Assembly: GCF_000330505.1 (NCBI RefSeq)
Contig: NW_004443763.1
Coordinates: 123,128-187,127 of the forward strand
From: Entamoeba invadens IP1
Lineage: Eukaryota; Evosea; Mastigamoebida; Endamoebidae
DNA length: 64,000 nt
Direction: 5' to 3'
Part shown: piece by piece, positions 1 through 9,949 of the stretch
Numbering within the stretch: position 1 is the first letter of the stretch
How the letters are laid out: the number at the start of each line of letters is the position of its first letter
Made by a program: the position numbers and the translations under genes
Notes under the pieces: generated by a model
What the model was told of the DNA's origin: nothing
The model's database searches: none
The model's input: only the letters and a program-made list of their open reading frames with translations

Positions 1-540
1 GAAAAAATGGGTGTGTTAAATTAATACTGATCATTAAGTTAACACTTCTAAGTCACTTTATTTGTATTTTAGTTTTAATCATGCTAATATTTAAATTGAG
101 AAACATATATAAAACCCTTTTTGTTTATTATTTTATACACCGTTTCATGTTTAATGAAATACAATGAAACAGTGATTACTTTAAGGTTTGAACAAGTTAA
201 ATTATATATCATGTTCTAACACAGAATGTAATTACAACATTTTTATTTTACTTCAATTCAAATAACATTTTCCTTTTATTTATTTATGCCATTCAACCTA
301 CACATGTTCTCAAAAACTAATTTTTTTCTTTAGTTTTTGGTTTAAACATTTAAATTTTTCTTATTTGTTTTTTCTGTAATAATTTTATTTTTATTACACT
401 TTTGGTTTTATTATTTGAAAAAGCGAATAAAATGCAGTTTTCAGCATATTATTCAAAAACATTCCCAAAACAGCATATTTTTTAATTTTTATGACTATTT
501 TCATTAAATTGAGCAAAAAATTCTTTTGTAAATAAAAGAG
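1..540. other. AT-rich intergenic stretch
   Basis: No coding region, RNA gene or clear repeat is visible. The stretch is homopolymer-rich A/T sequence. Its last bases (534-540, AAAAGAG) recur just beyond the other end of the neighbouring LINE at 5574-5580 and may be that element's target-site duplication. Confidence 0.6.
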
Positions 541-673
541 AGTTTCAATTATGATTTACCTTCTCGATAATTCGATTCGGATTTCATAGCTAGGAGTAGT
601 CATTTGTCATAACCATCTCTTCGCCCCCATTGGTTTCATCCTCTGGGTTTTCGTTTTCGCTCTCGATTGAGTT

Positions 674-3600
674 TTATATTTCAAAAGAGGCTTTTCCATG
701 ACTCATGTAACTCATAAGGTCTTTCATGCATGTTATGACAACACTCTTCAGCATCTTGTTGTAGTCTACTTTAATTTTGAGCACTCTTTCGAGCCTTTCG
801 ACTGACAACTTGTTGATTAGCCCACTGATGGTTAGCACAACAGGTATGATCGTTACTGTTTTCAATTTTCTGGTTATTCTCAGTTTTTCGGCTAATATTG
901 AGTATTTTGATATTTTTATAAATAGGCAGTGGATAGGTTTTCATCTTTTACAATCGTTACATCAATAACATACCCCTTCATGTTCTCATTGTTCTGCCAG
1001 TAAATGTCAGGCCTTCGGGCAAAGCTTGCTCTGTCATCACACAATATATTCATTTCGGCAATTAGGACGTTTACTTCACCATCATCTGTGAGGGTTTTAG
1101 GCGGCGTACCCAGATCCATCTCATTTGTGGAAAGCTTCAGCTTCTTGATCAAAGCCACATGGATCATTTTGCAGAGATAGTTGTGCCTGTCAATATGAAA
1201 TTTCTTGGTCATTGGGCAGTTCAGTAATATGTGAGGTATGTTTGCCACCATGTTTTTGCAACAATAGCACTTTTCATCACCCTTATTCTTTGTGATTGCC
1301 AATTTTCTGTGACCAACAATGGTTGCATATCCTTGCATTCTGACGACTTGAATGAATGCATTCCTTTTGATGTTGCAGTTCTTCCATGCTCTGCCAGAGA
1401 TCTCTCGATGGCACATTTGGTGGTTGAGCATCTTTGGGAGTATGCCAGCAGACTTCTTTGCCATCCACTGTTTCATGTAGTAGTCATTGATTTTTGACTC
1501 ACATGCTCGAGAACTGTGATAATTGACTTATCTTTTGTGGCTTCGTTTTCAATGTACTCTTCAAGCTCTGTTTGTGTGATTTTCTTTTTGAGACAGTTGA
1601 CCGCTCTTTTCATCAAATTGTCTGGTGCATCACGCGTGTGTTTGAGCAAATCAGCAATGTTGGAATCACTGTGCCAAACGTATTTCAGAAACACGCGGAT
1701 CAGTTCTTTGCCACATTCATCTCTGCAACCTCTGAGACCATACCCCATGTCAAGTTGGTTGACATACAATCGGTATTTTGTCAAGTCTCTACCATTCAAT
1801 TTGTGTTTTGTAAAGAACTTTCGGATTTTGAGGTCTAACATATCCAACTGACCTAATTTCCACGGCACAACGCTGTAGCCATACCTAAACTTCGCAATAA
1901 TGTCGGCATTTATGGTACGGATGAAGTTCACAGCACTTAAATTCCTTTGCACTATCTTGTCCATGCACTCTTCAATTCCTTTGATAATTCTGGTACAATA
2001 TGCGTTTGTGTCGACCTTTTGGTCGATTTCAACACCCAGATATTTGTAAGGATTGTTCACACTTACAATGGGAATATATTGCATATTTGTTGGGATTCTA
2101 ATATTGCCATGAGCAGCAACACCACCCTTTGCAGCATTAATTTCCATCGCCATTGCACTGAACGACTCACATACAATTGTGTGTACTTGCTCCATTTGTG
2201 ATTCTGATGATGCAAGCACTCTCAAGTCATCCATGTAAAATGTGTGCCCAAGCTCAATCGTCGTGTCAGCAAGTTTCAACTTGATTTTGACCGACTCGAT
2301 GATCCTGTTTGGACTCTTTGATATAGAGTCTATCGAAATTACAAACAGGAGTGGCGAGAGTGAGTCACCTTGTAAAATACCATTTCTCACTTTTACATCT
2401 CCAACTACATCGCCATTATAAGTCAGTGAAATAGCCCATTTTGCCATCATTTCTTCCAGTATCAGTATGATTTCTTCTGGTATGTTGTAGTATTGAAGAC
2501 ACTTGATTAACCATTCGTGGTTTACACTGTCATAGGCTTTTCTGATGTCGTAATATGCTTCAAGGTATTTTTTGTTGCTTTTTTGAGTGCATCTTGGAAT
2601 AGTATGTTCTGCAATAGTCCTTCTTTCGAAGCGTATGTGTACTTCTTGCACCCCAGTTGGTTATTCTCAGGTCTCTTTTCAATTGGATTGACATTCAATT
2701 GTTTTTCTATTTTCATCTTCAATATTGAAGTGAACACTTTCATAATGACATTGAGACACGTGATTAGACGATAATTGGCAGGATTTTTTGGATCGCCACC
2801 TTTCGGTATTAGTACCGTCCTACCCACCAGCATTTCGTTTGGAATCTCATCAGGGTATTTGTACCATCTTCTGAATAGTTTTAGCAATGCCTCATGCATG
2901 CAGGTACAATAGTAATGTAATAACCACTGATTTTGTCAATTCCGGGTGCTTTCCAATTGGCTATGCATTTCGTTGCCAGTGTCAGTTCTTCCATTGTGAT
3001 GTTTTGTAGCTGACGATTTTTGCCATCATACTCCCATACTTGTTTGGTATATTGACATTGCTTGTTTACATCCTTAACATTTTCAAACAAGTCTGACCAT
3101 AGTTCCATTGTTTGTGCGGTTGTTGGGAGTTCACAGTTTCTCTCACCTCTTTCTGCATTTCTTTTGTTGAACTGAAACCACTTTGAGTTTAATTTTATTC
3201 TTCTTGTTTCAGTTTTTTGAAACTCCATTTCATACAAGTGGCAGTTTCGAAGATATTTGAAATATGTGATTTTGTCTTTTGTTAATTGGATCACCATTTC
3301 ATCACTACACTTATGCTTGTGAAGCAATTGACGAAGTTTTGTGTAGTTTTTAGTCTTGAGGAGATCTGTGTATTTGTTGATGACAGCCAGGAATTTTGCA
3401 TCTCTGCTTACAGTGTTGAGTACACTTGTTTTTGTTTGCAGAAATTTACTCAATGCATGTGATACTGCATATATCGAATTTTGATACTGTTTTATTGTGT
3501 CTATTACTCGGTGAATCTCATTGTTAATATATTGCATCAGTTTTGATATCACCTTTGTATTATTGTAATAGTTCACATATGCAGTCTCAGAATGGTCTTT

Positions 3601-3928
3601 AGCCATTTCGTCGTTCAATATCTCGCGGAACTTGGCAAAGTCAATTTCTTTGTTGTTATGTATTTTGATGACTTTTCTAACTTGTATTTTTTAAGTAGTT
3701 CCTTGTCATTCAGCACACTTTTGAGGTATTCAGTAGCATCATGTTTATGTTTGTTTGTGAGATAGTTGCTCATCTTGATAAGATTCTTGAGCATGTTGGG
3801 ATTGTGAACTTGACATTGAGATTTTTTAGTATTTCTATACTTTCATCTTGTGAGAGTTTTTTCAATAATTTACTATCAAATTTTTTTAGCGCATATACAA
3901 TCATTCTTTCTTTCAGTCTCTGACTCAT
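674..3928 (-). pseudogene. LINE ORF2: reverse transcriptase plus REL endonuclease, broken
   Basis: ORF2 begins at ATG 3926-3928, overlapping the ORF1 stop in an ATGA. Frameshifts or stops occur near 3775, 3695 (an A run), 2890, 2600, 1475 and 870-915. Reverse-transcriptase blocks read in order: an ANYRLITCLN block (about 2770-2800), YDIRKAYDSVNHEWL (about 2510-2560), GILQGDSLSPLLF (about 2345-2385) and the catalytic YMDD (2227-2238). Downstream comes a C-x2-C...H...C knuckle (about 1195-1265). It is followed by a PD-(D/E)xK-type nuclease core, RPDIYW then YVIDVTIV, at about 945-1020, typical of R2/R4 REL endonucleases. The last segment (674-865) is the ORF2 tail in a shifted frame. Targeting would be by the REL endonuclease (family knowledge). 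This copy cannot make one intact protein. Confidence 0.85.
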
Positions 3929-5543
3929 AACGTGATCTGTGGGTTCTGTTGATGTTGTATTGTCGGATTGTGTTGCAATTGTAATGGTGATGTCGTACTC
4001 CGGTTCGGGGTTGTGTCCGTTTGTACTATATTGATCACTTGTTTAACTGCACCCGCCACGACATTCATTCTGGTCTCCAACTGACCGGTCGCAATCCCGT
4101 TTTTTTGGACGACTGCACCTATGTTGTTGATCACTCGACTTTGTTGTGTCAAGGCTGCTCCAATATTGTTTTTGAGTGCCATGAGACCATTTCCCATGTT
4201 ATGTTGCACACTCTCTACACTTTGTATTTTTTGGTTGAGCAGTAATTGGTTACTTACAGCTGTTTGTTCTAATTGTGTAACCTTTCCTTCAACATAGCTT
4301 GTAATTAGTTGTTTGTCGGCGTTTCTTTCTTGTTCAGTGATGTTTCTTTGAACGTGAGTTGCTGCTCGACAATTGTTCTACTTTTGTCCATGCCCTTTCT
4401 AATAGCATCTACCGTTTTATTGGCAACATTTTCTACATCTTTCAATTCGTTGCTTATTTGGCTTATCTTTTCTTTGAAACCAAGTTTTGTTGTAGAAAAA
4501 TCGTCTTCTATTCGATCTAGTCTTTTGTCCACACCACGCTCATGTTTTTCAAATCTGGTTCTTAAGTCGTGGTTTAGTGTTGTTACTACACCCTTGATAT
4601 GATCTGTAAGATTGGGCGAGTTGAGGATTTGTTTGACTATATCATCTACTTTCTAATGGGGCTTGCTTTTCACTGTTTTCTCAAGGTTAACAATTTTTTG
4701 TTCCATTTGTGTTTGTGTTTGTTGGATTTCTTTGAGTGTCTTGTCGAAGTCATTTAACCTGTCAGTTAGCATCCTTTTCAAGTCGTTGATGCATTTCTCG
4801 TATTGATCAGGTTGTTTGGGATTGTCATTGTGTGGTATTATGATGATTTCCTTTTCATCAGTCGACTTCTTAGGAGCAATTTCATTTGCTTTTTGGGGCT
4901 TTTTGCACTTTTCTCTCCAATTTTCATTCCTGGCTTTATTGGCTTTTTGAGACAATCGACTTTGCTTTGATTTTGTATATTTTAGTTTCCGGTTATCAAC
5001 TCCTTTAGTTCTGGTTGCTGAGGTTGTGTGGCTCTTAGTTTGACATTTGGGGTCCTCCCCACATGAAACCGTCACCTGACTAACTTCACTACCCTTATTC
5101 GTGGGAGAAATGGAAGGCGAATACTTCATTGGCTGACCTTGCAGGGCCTCGGTATTCTGTTGTAGGTTACTTAGGTACTCTGATCGCAGCTCCATCAATT
5201 TTTTGAAAGTTGTTGATCCTTTCTTTCTAAACGATCTCATCGTCTTCGTTGTTGTGTCTAGGTATATTACATCTAGAAATGGAAGCACAACAAACGGAAG
5301 GTAACTGAACGATGCAACATTGAGCTTCCCTTTGTCCATCATCAACTCTACCTTGGATAAATTGAGTGAGCGTGACTTGAATCTGTTGATGAACTCCGCC
5401 CGTCCACTTCTTAAGTTGAAAATGAACAATTTTTTACCTTGGCGGGGGTAGGGATCGAACCACTTGTCCTTTTTAAAATCTTTATTATCGACGACCAAAC
5501 GGTCGGAAAATTTTTTTACATCAAAAAGAGGGTTCTCGCTCAT
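3925..5543 (-). pseudogene. LINE ORF1 (nucleic-acid-binding coiled-coil protein), broken
   Basis: ORF1 starts at ATG 5541-5543, about 20-30 bases inside the element. The first 296 codons encode a basic protein with Lys/Arg-rich stretches and end at an in-frame TAG at 4653-4655. The same frame then stays open for roughly 115 further codons to about 4305. It continues after a frameshift near 4305-4330 in another frame rich in Gln/Val heptads and ends at TGA 3925-3927. Read through, the product would be about 540 residues: an N-terminal globular region, a basic middle (roughly 170-235) and a long coiled coil. Known Entamoeba LINE ORF1 proteins are RNA-binding proteins of about 500 residues. The TAG could be a mutation or, less likely, a real end with the coiled coil as a separate product. 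Confidence 0.75.
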
Positions 5544-5573
5544 GTTTGTATGGATCTGGCTGTTTTTAAAAAC

Positions 5574-7132
5574 AAAAGAGTAGCAAAAAATTTATTTATA
5601 AATTATTGTTTATAAATTATTTTTAAAAAAATAATAAATACACCTTTTTATTTCAATTAATCACAAATGTTCTGATGTTGTCAAAATACATGTGTTTATT
5701 GTTGTATGTTGTGATATTAAAAAATAAAACAATTATTAATTGTATGTTATATCTCATTGATATGTAATTATTAACAATAAGTTACAAAATTATCATTATG
5801 AACATTGACGTAGTTAAACAATGAAATAAGTAACAATTGATAATATTTGACTTTTCTTCGTTTAAACAAAATGTCACATCTATAACACATACGTTACAAT
5901 CAATATTTGAAAATAACAATCTCATTAACAGTCATCATTCAACTTAAAATAATAATAAACTATACATGTATCTTAACAATTATGTATGTTCGTTATTAAT
6001 TTATTTGAACGTTTTAATGTGTTGATAACTTTGTTGTGTAAATAATTGAAAACATTATTTACTTTGGATTAATATTATTTGTTTTTATCACAGTTTACTT
6101 TAATAACCATTTTTACAAAATTTGACAAAAATGCATTTTTGATCATAATTTGGATTTTTGAAAAAAAACAAAAAAATTCAAAGTTTGGGGTTTTTTTATT
6201 TATTTTTTTTTCGAACTTGATTCAGTTTTACAGTTTATGATTTTGTTTCTTAATAATTTTGTTTGAATAAATTAATCCCAAAAGTGGAGATAAAGCTATT
6301 AAAAATTATTAAATTCTTAAATGTGGTTTTTTTCAGTTTAAAAAAAATAGAAAAAAACTTCAGTTCACAAACTGCGAAGCACTAAGGTATACCATTTTTT
6401 CTTTTTCAAAAAACGATTATTTAATTGAGGTTTGCAGCCCTGAATTAGACTAATTTTATTTAAATGGTTCACGTCAATGGTTTAAAAACCAATAATAATA
6501 GTAAACAGTGGGTTAAATTAAAAAAAAATAAAATGGTTAAATAGAATAATATTTAAATTATTATTAATTCCATTGTTTTATGTAAGACTTGAATCATGAA
6601 AAATAACACCAAAACACATGTTAAGTATTGTTTTGTATATTTCAATGTGTTTGTCTCGTTGAGTTCAAACACTTTAAAGCATACACCGCCTCATTCAGAA
6701 ACATTCGTGTTACTTCATTTTTATTATAAACACGCTAAATTAGAAGTATTTCCTATCGTGATGGAAAAATACTGTTTTTAACTTAACCAAATAATAATAT
6801 CCATAAAAACGAATTCAACGAAACGAAATATAACCAAAATTTTCAAGAGTGGGATTTGTTAAGAATTTCCGTTTGATTTTGGCCAATAAAACGTGGACCC
6901 ACTTGATAAAGAGCGAGTCTTGTTATCTGGGTTTGTTCTCAAGAAATGCTCAAACAATAGAGAACAACAAAAAACGATAATTACACACTCTGGGGAAATC
7001 AGACTGTATTTATAAATGAATTGAATTTGAACTGTTATTATTACTATATATGATAAATTTTAATTAATTATATTGTTTGTTATCACATCAAAATGTTAAT
7101 GTTGATCATGATTGTGTGATAGTTTATAATTA
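5574..7132. other. AT-rich intergenic stretch
   Basis: I see no supportable gene. The short open frame at 6596-6781 lacks any recognisable family, and its base composition is like its surroundings. The stretch separates the LINE from the small inverted-repeat element at 7133. Confidence 0.5.
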
Positions 7133-7254
7133 CAGTAAGAGGAAATAGAAGGATGCTCGTTACTATTGGTTATTAATACTAATTAACCAATAAAATTTAT
7201 AAAAACCAAAATAAATTTAATTTTAGATTAGCATCCCTCTATTTCCTCCTACTG
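7133..7254. mobile_element. 122-bp MITE with CAGTA-type inverted repeats
   Basis: The two ends are inverted copies of about 25 bases, CAGTA(A/G)GAGGAAATAGA followed by (A/G)GGATGCT, with two mismatches. The element is flanked on both sides by TA (7131-7132 and 7255-7256), as expected for Tc1/mariner/pogo insertions. It has no coding capacity. The outer bases CAGTAGG-GAAAT also begin the elements at 29659 and 56320, so one pogo-like transposase may have moved all three (inference). Confidence 0.8.
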
Positions 7255-7601
7255 TATCTCTACTTTTTCATATCTTTCTTATTTTTTATATAGCGTGTTT
7301 CGTTTTTCGTCTTGCTTTTTATTATTCAATTTTTTATATAAACTTGATTCCAAAAAAGCAATTAATTAGTTCACGTTAGAGTTCTAATTTTTATTATAAT
7401 TGAACTATAATTTTTACCAATTAACCCCAATTTATGGTTTAATTTAAACTTGTCATACTATATAGTTTTATTATTAATTCTCATAATTAAGTATAAAACA
7501 ATAATAAATTATAGTAAAAATATAATAAGTAAATTAAAAGTTATGAATATTAGTATAATAATAATAAAATATATTAAAAAGGAGAAATAACAGAAATCAA
7601 G

Positions 7602-8150
7602 TCACTCAACGTGTGAAGAAGGTCTTTTCTTACACAAGCAACACTGACAAGTGTTCTGACAGACAGGGCACCCATCCTTCTCCATAATCTTTAAAGCTTC
7701 ACCGTTGACACATCTTGGGCAGAACCTATGTTTTTCATTCTTAGGACATAAGTAAACGATATCTCTTTTTTGGCGACATTTATGACATGATACCTTTGTA
7801 GCTGTTTTTAATGTTGTGGTTTCGATTTTCGAAGTTGTCTTTTTCTCAGTCTTGATTGGCTCTTTCTCGACGAATTCTTTTGGGACAACTCCTTTTGTTT
7901 TTTGATATTTCTGAGAATTAACGACATTTATAGTTAATGTTTCCATTTTCATGTCTTTGAGGGGAGTCGTTAATGGGACTTTGCAAGGCCCACAAAAATT
8001 GTCAATTTTGGTCCCACGAGCATTCAACCCATCTCGAATTGATTGGATCAAATCTTTTAATGTGTCCGTGTCGGGATGATTGACTACAAAATCTCCAGAT
8101 TGAGGATTCGTGATTTTTAGAGTGATGAAATTCAAATTCGTGCTAGTCAT
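7602..8150 (-). CDS. Ubiquitin-like fold plus zf-4CXXC_R1-type zinc-finger protein
   Basis: This is a single-exon gene of 182 residues starting at ATG 8148-8150. Residues about 5-80 look like a ubiquitin-like beta-grasp domain (alternating beta strands with a central amphipathic helix). After a Lys/Thr-rich linker (about 85-115), residues about 120-175 carry a cysteine cluster: CHKC, a later C, FCPRC, then CPVCQNTCQCCLCKK. That order and the CPxC...C.C..C ending resemble the zf-4CXXC_R1 zinc finger of CDCA7/JPO-type nuclear proteins. A nuclear or chromatin role is therefore possible, but the Ubl-plus-4CXXC combination does not match a protein I can name. The gene is divergent from the AP-1 sigma gene at 8975, with a foldback repeat between them. 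Zinc binding is likely; function is inference. Confidence 0.75.
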   Translation of the reverse strand: MTSTNLNFITLKITNPQSGDFVVNHPDTDTLKDLIQSIRDGLNARGTKIDNFCGPCKVPLTTPLKDMKMETLTINVVNSQKYQKTKGVVPKEFVEKEPIKTEKKTTSKIETTTLKTATKVSCHKCRQKRDIVYLCPKNEKHRFCPRCVNGEALKIMEKDGCPVCQNTCQCCLCKKRPSSHVE

Positions 8151-8475
8151 GTCTGCTTTTAGAGTTTTTGTCTTTTCGTTTTTATCTGATTTTTAAGTTC
8201 TTTTTTTTCACTTTTTAAGTTATAATCGGGTATTATTCTTTTTTATTTTGTTATTATTATATTTAGTTATTTTTTTATCATTTTTTTGAGTAAGTTATAT
8301 TTTTTAATTAATTAACTTTCAAATTATATATTTTTTATATTGTTGTTTATTAATAATATATTTTAACTAAAATATAATATTTTTTATTACACAATTATTT
8401 TAATCAAAAATTTATTAAAAAAGTAAATAAGTTTACTGATAAAAATATTCTAAAAACAATGAACATATTACACAT

Positions 8476-8783
8476 TTGAAAAGTAACTTAAATATTTTAT
8501 AGTTAGTTAACCATATACCCTGTTAAGTAACTGAACTATAGTTGACTTACAAACTATATTTTAACTAATTTAAATATAATAAATATATGGTTTTATTAAT
8601 TATAATTATAACAATTATATAAAATAATTTAAATTAACTATAATATATAATGATAATTAATAAAACCATATATTTATTATATTTAAATTAGTTAAAATAT
8701 AGTTTGTAAGTCAACTATAGTTCAGTTACTTAACAGGGTATATAATTAACTAACTATAAGATATTTAGGTTACTTCTCAATTA
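8476..8783. repeat. 308-bp foldback / near-perfect inverted repeat
   Basis: The left arm (about 8476-8600) and right arm (about 8650-8783) are reverse complements over more than 110 bases with few mismatches. Examples are TTAAGTAACTGAACTATAG and its complement near 8720. The centre lies near 8630. It has the size and form of a foldback MITE and sits in the divergent promoter region between two genes. It could form a cruciform or supply promoter elements to either neighbour (inference). Confidence 0.8.
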
Positions 8784-8974
8784 TTTTACAATTTTTAATA
8801 ATATATTTTACTATAATTATTATTACTATTATTTTAATAACATATAATAACAAATACTAAAAAGTATAATACCGAAGTATAGTAAAAATACTAATATTAT
8901 AATAGTAAAATATAACTAACGAGTATAAAGACGAAATCAACTCGAAATTCTGCAAACAAAAACTTAAAAAGCAA

Positions 8975-9502
8975 ATGATCAAATTTCTACTCGTAGTGAA
9001 TCGACAAGGGAAAGTTCGCCTTCACAAATGGTACACCTCTCACTCATTAAAAGAACGTGAACGTATAATTCGTGAAGTTTCAAATTTGATCTTAAAACGC
9101 ACCACCACCGTCTCAAATTTTGCGGAGTGGAGAGATTCCACTTTGGTTTATCGAAGGTTTCTTAATAGTAAATTATTAATAAAAATCACCACCATTAATA
9201 GTATAAATTGATAGTACATTTAATTAATAAATAGATACGCAAATTTGTACTTTGTGACGTGTGTGGACAAGACGGACAACGAACTTCTAGCTTTAGAAAC
9301 TATTCATAGATACGTTGTAATCCTTGACAAGTACTTCGGATCAGTCTCGGAAATCGATATCATTTTCGACTTCGCTCGCGCGTACGTCGTCTTGGACGAA
9401 GTTATTAATGCAGGTGAACTGATCGAGGCGGGCCCACAAATCGTGTTGAACGAAATCGAACAACAAGACGAACTCCATCGTTCCGACTTAGCTAAGAGAT
9501 AA
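8975..9502 (+). CDS. AP-1 clathrin adaptor complex sigma subunit
   Basis: Two exons, 8975-9156 and 9235-9502, give 149 residues, the usual length for AP sigma chains. The 78-bp intron (9157-9234) starts GTTTCTT and ends TAG. Splicing restores the family block YRRYANLYFV from a split Arg codon. The protein runs FLLVVNRQGKVRLHKWY, NFAEWRD, DNELLALETIHRYV, LDKYFGSVSEIDIIFDF, then AYVVLDE. The DNEL...IHRYV..LDKYFGSV..LDIIF pattern is that of AP-1 sigma rather than AP-2 sigma (which has NN.LAYLEAIHNFVEVLNEYF). Sigma is the small core chain of AP-1, which sorts cargo at the trans-Golgi and endosomes and with gamma binds dileucine signals (known). It lies upstream of the deubiquitinase gene on the same strand. 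Confidence 0.92.
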
Positions 9503-9949
9503 CTTTTTTGTTTGAGTTTACTATAAAATAGCATCTAATTACTATATTTTTTACTATTACAAGTACTATATATATATTAGTATAAATATTATAAAATATA
9601 CAATTATAGATGAAAGAGATAATAACGTTCATTATTGCACAAAAATCAGTCCAAATTGTGAGCAGCAAAGTCTAGTAAGGTATACTATCATGATTATATA
9701 TAAATAGTAACTTATAGAATAAATTAATATAATACTAAAAAAATATGATTCAATAAATAAAGAATTTATGAAGTGGAGACAATCACGACAGAAACGAATC
9801 GGAACAATATATATATAAGAAACAGTTTGTTCAGTTTTTTTTCGACTTTTTTGAATAGTTTTTCTGTGTGAAAGAATAGTATGAGATACTACTCATCCAA
9901 AACTATAAGTAATTAACAAGTCAAGTACTCAACTGGAAATGATAGAGTG
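9503..9949. other. Intergenic spacer with short upstream reading frame
   Basis: This AT-rich spacer separates AP-1 sigma from the deubiquitinase gene. At its end, ATG at 9939 opens a four-codon frame whose TGA (9948-9950) overlaps the next ATG (9950) as TGATG. If the transcript starts upstream of 9939, translation of the next gene would need leaky scanning or reinitiation. No other feature is seen. Confidence 0.45.

Larger units (their letters stand above)
541..5573 (-). mobile_element. Degraded R4-type LINE (non-LTR retrotransposon)
   Basis: The element is about 5.0 kb on the minus strand with its 5' end near 5570 and its 3' end near 541. It carries an ORF1 (basic and coiled-coil protein) and an ORF2 with reverse transcriptase followed by a restriction-like endonuclease, the arrangement of the EhLINE/R4 clade. 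Its size matches Entamoeba LINEs (about 4.8 kb, known). Local GC is higher than in the flanks. The 7-bp direct repeat AAAAGAG at 534-540 and 5574-5580 brackets it and sets the ends used here, but is short enough to be chance. Both ORFs are broken by frameshifts, so this copy is not autonomous, unless some breaks are assembly errors. Confidence 0.85.
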
